Assembly (NCBI GenBank): GCA_963920575.1
Contig: OY986965.1
Coordinates: 12,104,290 to 12,168,289 of the forward strand
Origin: Narthecium ossifragum
Lineage: Eukaryota > Streptophyta > Magnoliopsida > Dioscoreales > Nartheciaceae
Direction: 5' to 3'
DNA: 64,000 nucleotides
The notes under the pieces are model-generated. The model saw only the letters and a list, made by a program, of their open reading frames with translations. It searched no databases and had not been told where the DNA came from. A program made the position numbers and the translations under genes. Positions 34,905 through 47,893 of the stretch are shown in pieces (position 1 is the stretch's first letter; every line of letters starts with the position of its first letter).

Positions 34905-36775
34905 GAGGCAGCGTTTTATGATTGCAATTATGGACCCTTGCAGTTCATGGAAGTGAACGATGCTTTAAAGGTTGTGTCAGCAAATGAAGCTATGATAAAA
35001 GATTGTGTTGCTGAACTGTTTGACCCTGTAAGACGAACATCTATGGTCTTTGCCCCAAAAGTTGGCCGATCAGCGGTCACAAATTTTAAGTAAGGAATAC
35101 TAAACTTAAGAGAGATAAGGCCGCAGTTACGACCTTGAAAGGCAAGTTAATGGCTTATCAGGTGGAAACGTTCATGACTCAAAATATGAATGATATCGAT
35201 TACTTGAAAGAACTCTCCCAAGAGGAAGCAAAAGAAGTTCCTTATGGAAAATGTGGCAACATGCACGCCCAAGGCCCATTGGAAGAAGTGGACATTTGCG
35301 ATGATGGCAATCCTCGGCCAACTTTCATAAGCAAACTTCTCAGCCAAGACATGAGGTATGAACTCTCTATTCTGCGTTCATATAAAGATTGTTTTACTTA
35401 GGATTATGAGGAAATGCCTGGTCTCGATAGGAATGTTGTAAAGCATGAATTTCCTATTCGGTCAAATTTTAAGCCTTATAAACAAGCACCTAGGCGTTTT
35501 GCTCCAAACGTACTCCCAGAAATAAAAAAGGAACTTGAACGATTGCTAAATGTTAAGTTTATTAGGACGACCATATATGTTGAATGGCTTTCAAATATTG
35601 TGCTAGTATTAAAGAAAAATGGCAAACTTAGGGTATGTATTGATTTTAGAAACTTAAACTTAGCAACACCAAAGGATGAATATCCTATACCATCAGTTGA
35701 TAACTTGGTCGATTCTACTGCTGGACATGAGATTTATTCTTTTATGAACGGCTACTCCGACTATAACCAAAATTTTATCGCCGAGAAAGATGTTCATAAA
35801 ATGGCATTTCGGTGTCCGGGGCATTAGGATGCTATGAATGGATAGTGATGCTGTTTGGATTATAAAATGCTGGAGCTACCTATCAAAGGGAATGAACATG
35901 ATCTTTCATGATATGATCGGTCAATTTATTGAGGTATATGTTGATGATATTGTCATTAAATCACCTGTAGTGACTGATCATTTTACCCAATTAGTGAAGG
36001 TTTTAGTGAAGGTTTTTGAAAGGATGAGAGAATATAACTTGAAACTCAATCCCTTAAAATATGCATTTGGAGTGCAAGCAGGAACAAAGCTAAGTCAATT
36101 ATTCACGCCAAACCTCCAACCACTAAGAAGGAACTGCAAAAGTTTCTCGGCCAAATAAATTTCTTAAGAAGGTTTATATCCAATTGCCTAGTCAAAACAC
36201 AAGCGTTTTCTTCGCTGTTGCGGTTGAAGAATGAGGATGATTTTGTTTAGGAAGATCAACATCAGCGAGCATTTGAGTGCTTGAAGCAATATCTTGCAAC
36301 GCCACCAGTGATGGCACAACCAAGAATGGGCAAGCCTATGAAGCTATACATCGCTGCAGAAGACCGACTGATAGGTGGTCTCTTGGCTCAAGATATCAGA
36401 AATGGCATGGAAAGAGCAGTGTATTATCTAAGTAGACAGTTGTTGCCTTACGAGCAAAAATATTCACCCATAGAGAAATTATGTTTGGCCTTATATTTTA
36501 TGTGTAGTAAACTTAGGGCTTATTTAAAGCATGTGACTGTCTATATTGTATCAAAGTTTAATATAATGAAATTTTTGTTCTCTCAGCCAATCTTGCATCA
36601 ACGCATTGGGTATTGGGTGTTAACTTTTGCTGAATTTGACATTCAGTTTGTTTCTTAAAAGGATGTCAAAGGCCAAGTGTTGTTGATTTTTTGGCTACCC
36701 AACCTTGTTTAGATATACCAAAGGAATTGGAGCAAGAGATTAATCTAGTGGCGATAACGCCTTGAACGATGGGTT
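34905..36775 (+). pseudogene. Tat-2 reverse transcriptase and RNase H
   Basis: Resumes after the family C LTR with YDCNYGPLQFMEVNDALK. RT fingers and palm: FKPYKQAPRRFAP, LRVCIDFRNLNLATPKDEYP and the catalytic YVDD at about 35938. The region between about 35826 and 35900 is frameshifted. The RNase H follows at 36281-36658 (PMKLYIAAED, GLLAQD, YSPIEKLCLALYF). Stops at 35399 and 36248 (Trp to TAG) and 36657 (Gln to TAA) are transitions. The frame is cut at 36775 by the next LTR just as the second RNase H begins. Confidence 0.88.
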
Positions 36776-38359
36776 TGATGCGGGAATTATTTTCACACAT
36801 CTTCTTAAGATTGATTGTCAGATTCAAGTGTTTTGCATCAATCCTTGCTCTTTTATCAAGAATTTTAGGTGACTTCTGCATTTAGTTAATTCTTGAGAAT
36901 TTTTGGATATTTGCAGGTATTTAGATATTGAATCATTTGAACTTTGGCTGATGGGAAGAAGCAGAATTCGGGCTAGGCCTGGTGAACATATCTTATCTGG
37001 GTTGGTCTAGTCAAAACAGAACGCTGTTTGGTCTTTGGGGTCTAAATAGAACTACAGACCTCAGTTTTCAGTGTTCTTTGGCTCGTTGGAAAGCTAAAGA
37101 ATGCGATCTAAAACTTTGGTGAAGAGCCTGAAAACCAATTCTACCGTATCGAGGTCCAAATCACAGCAGAAAGACAGAAATCCGGATCTGCCCAGAACTT
37201 GCTGTAGCCCAGAACCTGTCTCGGTGTTTGGCCTATATCTGGAGCTGTATAAGTCAGAAAAATACAAGACAGGATCGGTTAGAAAGATAAGATCAAGACC
37301 TAAAACTCTGGTGAAGGACTTAACTTCAAATCTGGTTGTTAAGATAGCATAAATCTGACCGGAAGTTAGGGCACGAAATCAGGGAGATGATTGAGAAAAT
37401 ATGGAAAGACAGGGCTTTGATGGAAGCAGAGAACGACCAGAGAAAAAGAAGAGAACGGCCAGAAAAAGGAGGCAGAGAACGGCCAGAGAAAGAAGCAGAA
37501 AAGAAGAGAACGGCCACAGAAAGAAGCAGAAAAAGAAGAGGACGGCCAAAAAAAGAAGGGGAGAGGAGCAGAGAAAGAAGCAGGACGACCAGAAGAAGAG
37601 GATCAGAGTTTTCATTCTATTCTCTTCATCCTAGTTCTGATTGACGATGTGTATTTATGAAACATTGGTTTTCTTTCTATCAACCATGAATACTTAGTTT
37701 TCTTATTCTAGGGTTTGGATGAAGTCATTGAGTTTCTGATTTGAATTGAGTTGGGTTGTTGAGAATATTCTTGTTAGTTGCAATTTGATGAAATCGTTTC
37801 TTTTTCTTGCAAGTTACTGGCCATGACTTGTATGTTTCAGATGTTGAACGAAGTAACGAAAGTTGAAGTTTAACATTAGTTCGTGGTTTTATCAAACCTT
37901 GGTAGTATATGTTAGAAATAAACATATGACAAGGTGATTTTTGTTCAAGGATTCCTAAGAGCCCAATGAATCTAAATTAATTCCTGTGATCACGAAAGTA
38001 GACATAGAATTAATTTAGGTATTTGAGTTATACCTTGAAAGAGGATTTCACATAAAAAAAAAGGGAATTCATTCATGATAATTGACAAAGTTCTATTTTC
38101 AGCAACCAGATTAAAATTCATTGAAGAGATTCAATCGATGAAATCCAAATCCTAGAAACCTTTCATACTCTTCTATTTAATATTTATTTGCTTTCAGTTC
38201 AGATTTGTCAGTGTTATATCTCATTTGGATTGCTTAGATAATATAAGAAATTGGATACATTGGTACTTGAATCATCCTCCTTGTGGAAACGATACTCTTT
38301 TTGCCCTATTCTACTTGTCACGAACCATGCACTTGTGGTAGAGACCAAAGGGATCATCA
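36776..38359 (+). mobile_element. Solo LTR, family B (1584 bp)
   Basis: Starts TGATGCGGGAATTATT and ends GGGATCATCA. Flanks GGGTT (36771-36775) and GGATT (38360-38364) form a 5-bp target duplication with one change. It lies at the start of the archaeal-type RNase H, only 16 bp from the next insertion. No GATCGATC boxes. A GA/A-rich stretch (37387-37620) yields Arg/Lys-rich frames that are not genes. Confidence 0.82.
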
Positions 38360-38375
38360 GGATTTCAATGGTTCT

Positions 38376-40088
38376 TGATGAGAATGCAACATGTCATATT
38401 TTTATCTCTCAATGCCTAATCTTCTATGCTTATTTGATGCGTAAATGTACTCACTAATCCTATATTTTGATTTAGGATGCAATTGGAGTCCTTAAGTGCA
38501 AAATGAAGCCAAATGGACAATTCAGGACAGTTTTGACAGCAGTTCATAATCTGAGCATAACTTTTCTATCCAAGCTCTTATTGGGATGGTTCAAGATTCT
38601 ATGGAACAACAAGAAAGAGATCTAGAACTTTCATGTTTTGAGTTTTAAGAGATACTGGTTGGTTGCATCAAGGAAATCGAAGCCAGAAGGTACGAAGAAG
38701 ATTGCAAAGAAGATGGGTCAGATTCAAAGATTAAACTATACCTGATAATGAAGAACCAGATGATGTGCCATATATTATTAGAAATCTCTAAAAGTCTAGT
38801 TTCTGGAGAATTTTACAGTTCGTGATTTGAATCTTCATAGAGAAAGTTATAGTGCGTTTAGTACCACCAGCGCATGGCTGAATAGCAAAAGAAATATGCA
38901 GAAAAAAGATGATCGATCTTCCTTTCATAACTGATCGATCTTTCCTCTATGATAGAGTTAACAGAGAACAAGACTTGAAATGATTCGATCTTCTCTTTCA
39001 TAAATGATCGATCATTTATGCACCCAGAGTTGACAGAGAGCTATGTTTTAGATGATCGATCTTCTCTCTATAAATGATCGATCTTTTGTGGAGGTGTAGC
39101 CAAAATCTGGGAAGAAAAAATCGATCTTCTCATATATAAAGATCGATCTTTGTTAGTCGAATTTGTAAAATAAAGAGCTCAGATCTAATCCGAGGATGGG
39201 AAACTTTTGGTCTATAAATAGAACTCTTTTTAGGGATTAAAGGGGGCGAATCCTGCAGACTTTTGTGCTACTTTTCTATTTCTTTTTTCTAGAATAGTTT
39301 TGTCTTTTGAGAATTGTTCTTCATGGCCTTACGTGGCTAAATCTTGATTCTTAGTCTATGAAACTGATACCTCGGAATCAATAAAACTGTGAGATCTAAT
39401 CAGTTTTCATTATTTAATTTATACTTGAGTATTGAATGTTCTTCTGTGATTACATTCATGATTGTTTTGTCTAATTGTTAGGAGACCTACTAGTTTATTA
39501 TTCATTACAATCTACTGCTAGGTTGGATATCAAATCCGTAATTGTTTGATCCCTCTAATCTGCGAAGCAACTAAGATCTATTGATTTACTGCGTTTCAGA
39601 GATTGTTAGATATTAGGAAGAACGTTCGACTAAATTAAATACAACCGCTTGTGCTTGTGTTATTTAACTTCATCGATCTCTATGAATTTTAAGGCTGCTA
39701 CTAGATTAAATCTACAGTGCTTGTCTTGGGTTGTTTAGTAGTTATGGTTAATTAGATCGGTTGATTCTAATTAACTACGATAAGGAGAGATACGAAAATA
39801 ATTCCAACGGTGAATATTCAAGATGTGGATTGATATATATTTGCATCAATGATCAGTTATAAAGATTCCGATTATGGATGTTGACTTAGACCAAGTTCTC
39901 TTGATTAAATTTGATTCTCCAATTTAGATTATTTCTTATTTGTTTTTGTTATACTCAAAACCCCCATCTTTGTTCACAAAGCACAAAACTTAAGTTAGAC
40001 ACTCCTTGTGGGATCGATCCTTGCTCGCACTACTACATTTATTTTAAGAGCATTGTTTTTATTTTTGGTTGTTTGCGACTGCACACCA
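38376..40088 (+). mobile_element. Solo LTR related to the nested element at 428 (1713 bp)
   Basis: Starts TGATGAGAATGCAAC and ends GACTGCACACCA. Perfect target duplication GTTCT at 38371-38375 and 40089-40093. It aligns along its length with the LTRs at 428 and 5094 but is clearly more diverged. GATCGATC boxes lie at about 38930-39150 and TATA CTATAAATAG at 39212. Confidence 0.92.
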
Positions 40089-40550
40089 GTTCTAAAACTG
40101 TCGATGGTGCATGCCTAGGCATTTCAATTATATCACCCATTGGCCGTCGATATAAGTTTGCTTATACATCAGACCAGTTATGCACAAACAATCAGGCCGA
40201 ATATGAGGCGTTGATCATCGGCCTAAAAATATTGTTGGATTTAGGAGTGCGTAATTTGAGAATCAAGGGAGATTCTCAATTCTTGATTCTCAATTAGTGA
40301 TAAATCATATACTTGGTTCTTACAAGTGTCAGAGCAATATTTTAATACATTTTCACCAAATCGCTCTACAACTATTAAATCATTCAATGATTTTGAGATT
40401 GAGTTTGTGTCAAGGTTACAAAATGATGAAGCCAGTACTTTAGCCCAAATAGCCTCTGGTTATAAAATACTAAAAAACTTGGGGGGCAAGGCTGATTTTA
40501 CATATGATATAATTTGTTTTGCCTTGGTGTGAACATCTAATTCACTTGAA
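40089..40550 (+). pseudogene. Tat-2 archaeal-type RNase H (second RNase H)
   Basis: After the two LTRs the frame continues with GSKTVDGACLGISIISP, NNQAEYEALIIGLKILLDLG and LRIKGDSQ: the additional RNase H found between RT-RNase H and integrase in Tat elements. A 14-bp tandem duplication near 40278 (TTCTTGATTCTCAA) breaks the frame. Its first residues lie upstream of 36775, where the Trp codon before TMGF is TGA. Confidence 0.82.
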
Positions 40551-43186
40551 ATGAACCAAGTGAATGATCAATTTGATTGGTGTCTTCCTATCATTAATTA
40601 CTTACAAGATGTATCGTCCAAAGTTGATAGAAAACTTCACCTTAAAGCAATTCACTATTTATTACGCAATGATATTTTATATAAGCGTCGGTCAGATGGG
40701 GTCTTATTGAGATGTTTAGGGTATGATGAATCAGAAATTATAATGGCCGAGATACATAATGGAGTTTGTGGTGCACATCAATCTGGCGTAAAGATGCGCT
40801 GGTTAATAATGCGCAATGGCTATTATTGGCCGCGCATGGGGGAGGAATGTGCCAGATATGTAAGAGGATGTGAGGCATGTCAAAGGCATGAACCATTACA
40901 ACAAGCACCGGCCAATGAGTTACCACTCATTATAAAACCTTGGCCATTCAGATTTTGGACAATAGACATTATTGGTAAAATACATCCACCATCGTCCATA
41001 TTGCATAAGTTTGTTATTGTGACGACATATTATTTGACCAAATGGGTAGAGGCCATTCTGTTAAAAATAGTATCCGATGATCAGGTCATAAATTTTATCT
41101 AGGAAAATATTATATGTAGGTTTGGCATTCCACAAACAATAGTGTCTGATCAAGGGACAATATTTGTTAGTACTAGAGTAATTTTTTTTTTGTCCGAGTA
41201 CAAAATCAATATATTAAATTCTACACCATATTATGCCCAATCGAATGGACATACCGAGGCGTCTAATAAAACAATTAAGTCAATCATAAGGAAAATGATG
41301 GATGATAACCCAAGGCAGTGGCATGAGGGGTTATTAAGAGCTTTGTGGGCAAATAGAACTACACCTAAATCCAGCACTAAAGTCACACCTTTTCAGTTGG
41401 TATATGTTACGAGCGGTCTACTCGTGATCCTCTCGTAATGGGTCTCTACTGCTCCAATCGACCAGAATCGGCCTTATCGGACTTGATTTGAGTCCAATTG
41501 GCTGATTTGGCTAGCTGGATCGGATCTGGCTTGAGCTGGATCGGATCTGGCTGAAGCGGGATCGAATCTGGCTAAGCCTGATTGGATGGGACTTGACTGG
41601 GTCAAGTCTGAAGTGATCTGGATCAAGCTGATCGACTTAGATTGGGCTGGATCCGGATTAACTGGCTCGGCTGAATCAATTAGACTTGGCTGAGTCTGAT
41701 TCAAGTTGGCTGGCTGAACCAGCCTGGATCCGAGGGCTGAGAAGTCGCCGGAGTGGATCGCCGGCGGAGGGGCGGCGGCGGCGATCGGGATCTTGTCAGG
41801 AAAGGTCATTGGACGGTGGGGAAGCGATCCAACGGCTCGGATCTGGGAGATGGGTGGCGGATCGGCCGGATCTGGTTAAGACGGCGGTGAAGGTTGGGTC
41901 GGCCGGCGTCGGGAACGACGAGGGAGGCTCGGCGGGGGTCCTTGGGACGTCGGGAAGGATCGTGGGGAGACAAGGAATAGATCTGGAAGGTTTTAAGGTG
42001 GGATCGAGGTAGGACGTGAGGTTGCCGGTGAAGGGGACGGAGGTCGGCTTGTCGGGTACGGCGCCGGAGGGGATGGAAGACGGCGGGAAAGGGTTGGCCG
42101 GAGTCGTGGGAGATAGGGGAAGGCTTTGGAGGGTTTAGGTGGCGACGGGGGTGGCCGGAGAGGAGAGAACGGTGGTGGTCGGCGGATGCTAGGGTACGGG
42201 AGAGAAGAGAGGGAAGGAAGAAGACGATGACGTGGCAGGTGACGAGGAGAGAGGGTGCTGACGTGGAGGAGAGAGAAAGTGACGGGGAGAGAGAGATTCT
42301 GGTGGAGGTGATGCCGGCTGCGGAGAAGATGACCGACGGGGAAGAAGGTGGATCTATGGTGGATATCTGGTGGAATCTAAATTACCACTACTCCTATGAT
42401 ATTCTACTCCTATGATATTCTACTAATTACTCTTAATCATTCATCTCATCATTCATCATAACCTAATACAAACTACTAAGGTCCTTTTATAGAGACCTTG
42501 ACAGAGTCCTAATCCACTAGAAAACCCCCTTGCTTAATTAGCAAGTAATAAGGTTTCTGACTCAACTCAACTTCTTAACTCAAAGGGAGTCTTAATTAAT
42601 TCCTAACAATCAACTAGGACTCAATAAAAGACTAATGATAAATACTAATTAAATACTCTAGTTTGAACTAGGGAAGTACAAGTCAAACTAGGAAAGAGGT
42701 TGAACCAGCTTGGTTCCTCTTCTGGGTTCGGGTCCAGTTGGTCGAGTCGGATCGACTCGTATCAGTATACGATGAATAAGCAGTTTTACCTGCTGAGATA
42801 AATGTCCTATCGCCAAAAGTGCTAGGACAGGATGATCTAACCAATGAAGAATATCAAGAATCCTTGATGTATAATTTGTTAGAGCTCGATGAGCAACGAG
42901 CTATTGCTTTGGAAAACATTGAGACACAAAAATTTAGAATGGCTGATATATATAACAAGAAGGTCGTATCAAGAAAATTTAAATAGGGTGACTTTGTATG
43001 AAAAATGATCTTACCGGTGGATCGTAATGACCATAAATACGAAAAGTGGTCGCCCAATTGGGAAGGACCATTTTTGGTCGACCAAGTATTGTCAAATGGG
43101 TCATAGCAATTGAGAAATATTAACGGTGATTTACACCAAACTATGATAAATCGTAAGTACTTAAAAAAGTACTTCCGAGCGATATA
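40551..43186 (+). pseudogene. Tat-2 integrase, split by a solo LTR
   Basis: The zinc-binding HHCC region (EIHNGVCGAH and CARYVRGCEACQRH) spans about 40745-40890. The core follows with Asp in WTIDIIGKI, Asp in VSDQGT and Glu in TEASNKTIK. A Trp-to-TAG stop is at about 41099. The frame is interrupted at 41405 and resumes at 42770, ending near 43186 after WSPNWEGPFLVDQ. Further stops near 42985 and 43000 (the latter Trp to TGA). Confidence 0.9.
41405..42764 (-). mobile_element. Solo LTR, family E (1360 bp), probably minus orientation
   Basis: Plus-strand ends TGTTACGAGCGG and CGACTCGTATCA. Perfect target duplication GTATA at 41400-41404 and 42765-42769. On the minus strand a TATA box CTATAAAAGG (42483-42492) lies about 270 bp from the TGATACGAG end, followed by a long GC-rich leader, which favours minus orientation. 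The stretch 41515-41600 is a degenerate repeat of GGATCGGATCTGGCT. Confidence 0.85.
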
Positions 43187-44829
43187 AAAACAAAGATAAC
43201 ATGAAAAGAAGGGTTCATGAAATGAACGATTGCAATTACAAAGAGAAGTAAGAAAGTTAAGAGTATCATCGACCATTTTAGATATTTACAAATTTATCTC
43301 TTCAAAGAGAGACTTTGAGATATACAAACAAATTTTTCTCTAATTTCTCTAAAGCGTTGTTTATTCTTCACGAGTTCACCTTTTAACTCAATCTGTCGAT
43401 CTTTTGAGGAGTTAGCTTCTAAAGCAGTATACTCTTGTATCATTTGGTTGCTTTCCTTGGTCAGTTGGGTGTTCTCGTGAAGTAGGTAATTTCTTTGAGT
43501 GGTGTATTGGGTGATTTTTGCTTCTAAATCTTTAATTTGATTTTGATAGTTGAGGATCTCTTATTCCTTCTCGCCAATGGCACCAGCAGCCTTATAGAGT
43601 TGCTTGATATTATTGTCGATGGTATTCTTGATGTGAGTCCGTCGCTCTTGACGTTCTCCTATGAGGACGATTTCATTTAGTACATTTTTCCTCTCGGCGT
43701 CCAGGCTCTCAATCTTTATCCCTACACTATGGATATCATCCATCTCATTGGACGAAAGACCCAGGGCTGCTAGGTCAATAGTAAGGAAGAGAGTTGTCGC
43801 TTTGTCTAGAGTGTCACTATTTGATTTGGTGAAATCTTCTTCGGGTAGTTTATTTAAAACCACCAGGCACTGAGCCAGAGCCCGTCTGAATTCATGATGT
43901 TGACCCCCTTGAGTAGCTTTGGGATCAACAACGATTTTCTTGGCAGATATTAAGGCATGCCACGAATCAGAGAATGCTTGGATGGTATTTATTAGCTGGG
44001 CGACATCGCTCTAAAAGAAAGAAATACTTAGTAAGCGTTGTTGATGAAGTAATTGATTGGGACAACTGGAATGATTCATACCTGAGATGAAGCAAAGCTG
44101 GATGCACGTGCGGGTGGAATAACAAAGGATGAGGCCGGCGTCGTGATAGTAGGTGGAACCATCTGAGAACCCTCAGCCATCATCCTTTCTGGAACATCAG
44201 TAGTTGATGTTAATATAGGTGACGCCGGCAAGGTGGTATCGGCCATTGGTTTTTCTGGTGCACTGGAGTTGGGTGCATATGTTGATGTGGGTTCCCCTGT
44301 CATCAACACAGTAGAAGGAACAGTGACGCTTGGCATAATAGTCATGGCCGATGGGCCCTCGGCCATAATTTGAGAGGCCGGAGCATCATGGGAAGCTGAT
44401 ACATATGATAAACTCGCATTACCAAGGTCTCATAGGAGATTATACGGACCATGAACGAGTACTTCACCAGTAAGTGACAAACCTGGTTTGGTTGGGGCTG
44501 CGTTCAAAACATCATAAAGGTTTTCATTCTCCTCATCCTCCTCATCTCGATCAGAGTCTTGATCGCCAGTCTTATCGTTCTTTGACCCCTGCAAAGGTAT
44601 AGATGAGAAATTGGTCGATAGATCGGTCATAAAGAAAAGTGTAATTATTTATACTTTTTTATTCTTTTGGGCGAGACGTTTGAATCTACATTTGGAACGT
44701 ACTTGTGGCTCGATTAGAGGAGGAGATTTGGTCGAGAGGTTTGTAGGCAAACTCTTTTCAACATGTCCAGTAGCAATCGGAGGATTTTCCTCTACCATAC
44801 GAGATGTGGATACATCAGCCACGGCTGAA

Positions 44830-45258
44830 GGATTAACAACTTCATGACGAGGAGAAGAGGCTACATACAAAGAACTAGGTGTACTTGATTCCACCTCTAT
44901 GGTAGCCCTGAAGACATAAATGCCTAAGTGTCAAAAAGAGAAGCGAAGAAGACAAAAGAAATAAATTAACAATACTCACTTGGCATGAGCAGATTGATTG
45001 CTTGGTTGACTACTGTGAGAGCCAGTCTTTTCTTCTACAACAGGATTAACAACTTCATGACGAGGAGAAGAGGCTACATACAAAGAACTAGGTGTACTTG
45101 ATTCCACCTCTATGGCAACCCTGAAGATATAAATGCCTAAGTGTCAAAAAGAGAAGCGAAGAAGACAAAAGAAATAAATTAACAATACTCACTTGGCATG
45201 AGTAGATTGATTGCTTGGTTGACTGCTGTGAGAGCCAGTCTTTTCTTCTACAACAGGA
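44830..45258 (-). repeat. 213-bp tandem duplication of an exon-intron unit in the antisense gene
   Basis: Copies begin at 44830 and 45043 with GGATTAACAACTTCATGACG and include one short exon end, an intron and the next exon start. Near-identical copies imply a late event. Confidence 0.85.
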
Positions 45259-45655
45259 GATAAAGATTGTTGAGGCTGAGCCGGAGTCTTTCTCTTGCCA
45301 CGTCTCTTTTTGGGCGATGCATCGCCATCATCATTAGAACCTATTGATCATATCTTGATAAAAATGAGAAAAGGTGCCATATGATTAAAGAAAAAAAGTT
45401 AAAAGTCTACATTTTCTCTTTCTTTTGTCTGGCCGATGGCCAGAGACTTCTTTCTTTCGCCCTTTCTTCTCCTTTGGACTCCTTTGGAGTGGTGAACTTT
45501 TCAAAAACAAGATCCTTATCAAGGAAGAAAAGGCGCTCTTTGACCATTGATTCCCAGCTATCGACAATAGTCTGCAAAATCTAAGCCTGAAACCTCTTAA
45601 CAAGGAGCAATTCTCTTTTTTCTACATGAAGCACCCTATCGATGTTGGGGAAAAT

Positions 45656-47893
45656 TGTGAGAACATGTCCCTCTACTCCTGGGTCGATCACTTGGGTCAG
45701 GACCGTGGCTCGTTATGGACCGCAAGGGAAATTTGGTAAATTACGTTTTGTCGGTTTGTTTCACACCCGTGTTGTGCACACACATCCCCTATGTTTGATT
45801 TATGTGTTTGTTAGAACCCTAGGCGGGCTTGGGATCGGCTTGGGATCGAAAGATCCAAACTTGGGCGCGCATAAGCCTATTTTTAGGGCAGCTGGCGGCC
45901 CGTGTGCGATCAATTGCTCTTGGGAGCGACTGATCGGACATGTGTCGGTGGTCGCCGTGGCCGATGTGTCCAGATAAGGACGTGAACCGAATTAACCCGG
46001 CCCAGTCCTGGGACCAACCGATTGGACTCGAGCCTATAAATAGCCCGAGTCCTCCTCTGTTTTTCCGGTTTGTTTCTCTTCTCCTTCTTCCCCTCCGTTC
46101 TCCCTCCTCCTGCCATCATTTTGAGTGTTTGAGGGCTCATGGCAGCATGAGGAAGATCCTTGGCTTGGTTTGAAGCCAGTTTGGTGCTCGTACAGCGGGG
46201 ATTTAGCCGAGGTTTGCGTAGCTTTGCAGGTTTCTACCTACATGGGTTTATTTTGGGTTTTCTCTTAATCTAGCCGGTAGATCTAGGTATTCTTGGTGTT
46301 GTTGTGTGCATCTCGGTTAGCTTAATTACTGTTTTAAGTTTCATATGATTTGATTAAGTTTTTACTATGATTTTAGTATGTTTAAACTCGAATTTTCCGG
46401 TTTCTCTGTTCTTGAAGAACAGCTGGCTTACGATGTGTTTTTCGGTCTGTAAATGCATGATCTTGATTTATGACGAATATGAGAGTTGTAGATCTTTGAG
46501 TCTACTCTCAGACCCAACCGGTTTAATAATTTTCAGATGTTCCTGAATGTTTATGATTTTCCTACGGATGGGCTGCGTTGCAGCAATTAAAGGTAATTAG
46601 TGAAGTTAACGGTTTTAATTAGCATTTTCCCGGTAATCGAGCCGTCGGATGTTTCCCGGTTTTGGATATGTTGATCCCAGCATGTTTATCTGTGGTTTTC
46701 TAAGTTACATCTTGAATCCGATGTCGTTTGGATGTCAGATCGATGAGGTCGCTTAGCCTCTAATTAGGGGATTTGATGTTTAAATAATATTATATGTTCA
46801 AAACATATAATATTATATTATTTATGTTCATCTGAGTTTCGGGGTTGCTTCCCATTACAGGGGTCCGTGGTTGACGGTCGCGGTACCATCGTAATACCGG
46901 GACCCGTTGCAGATTGGCTGGCAACGGTCGGTAGTATCGCTGCAGCAATCCAGTTGGACTTGTTTGCTATTTTATCATACTGTTGCATGCGTACTTCTTA
47001 CCTGCGCATGATCATAACATGCATTTTTGATTGTGCATTGGATGCATAAGGATATGGCGTGGGCGATGGGTTGATCGCCAATCCGAGGCTTTCGGGTAGC
47101 TCGGATCTAGCTCTAGGATCGTGGTGGGTAGCATGGTCCAGGTTGGATGGTAGTATTCTGTCAAACTTGATGATAGGCTTAGATGACTTGAATACATGTT
47201 GATCGATGATTTAGAGGTTGTGTTGGCCTCGAGTCGGGTTCTGAGGTGTAGCCGGTGTCCGGTTATAACGGCTCTTGAGTAGAGGGTGTGCCTACTCAGT
47301 GGTGCCATTTTCTGCCAGCACTGTCGGTTTCCTGCTTGTGAGTCAGCAGTGTTGGTTTTCTGCTTACTGAGTGTGATCCATCGTGTGACCAGTTCGGCTG
47401 GAAGATCATGATTGTGGACCTCAGGGACACGCGGTGGGGTTATGGGTACACCCAGACCTTACTTGGGGGCGACACTATTCTGTTCCCTCCTTTCTGTGTG
47501 TCGTAGTGTAGAACTCTACTGAGCTTAGTACTCACTCCTACCCGGGCTACGTTTTGCAGGTGCAGGCGTGAGCTCTTCTTCAGTGGCCCCTACAGGGCAG
47601 GTGTTTGGTGGCGCGATGGCATATTGCGGTGCTTGAGGAGCGGTAATCGTCTGTTTACCTTTTTGTTAGATAGTCTCATACGGGAGTGTGATATATATTA
47701 ATGTAAACCCTTTTGAGGATTTAAATTTATCTTATTATATTATTGAGGATTGGAATTATTGTTAAATAAGGGTGCTTGTGAAATGTTTAGGGAGACCAAT
47801 AAGTTAGAGGGAACCCTCGCCAAAATTATTCCGCATTTAGTTAGGTTCTGGTTCGCCCGACTTGGTTGGGCCTTCGCGGATCGGGGCGCGACA
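45656..47893 (+). mobile_element. Solo LTR, family D, copy 3 (2238 bp)
   Basis: Starts TGTGAGAACATG and ends CGGGGCGCGACA. Perfect target duplication AAAAT at 45651-45655 and 47894-47898. TATA box CTATAAATAG at 46034-46043 is followed by a pyrimidine-rich leader, fixing the orientation of family D. In the palindrome position (about 45835-45860) it has only degenerate GATCGAAAGATCC. Confidence 0.92.

Noticed and set aside
37387..37644. Overlapping Arg/Lys-rich frames
   Set aside because: GA/A-rich repeat inside a solo LTR; open in more than one phase.
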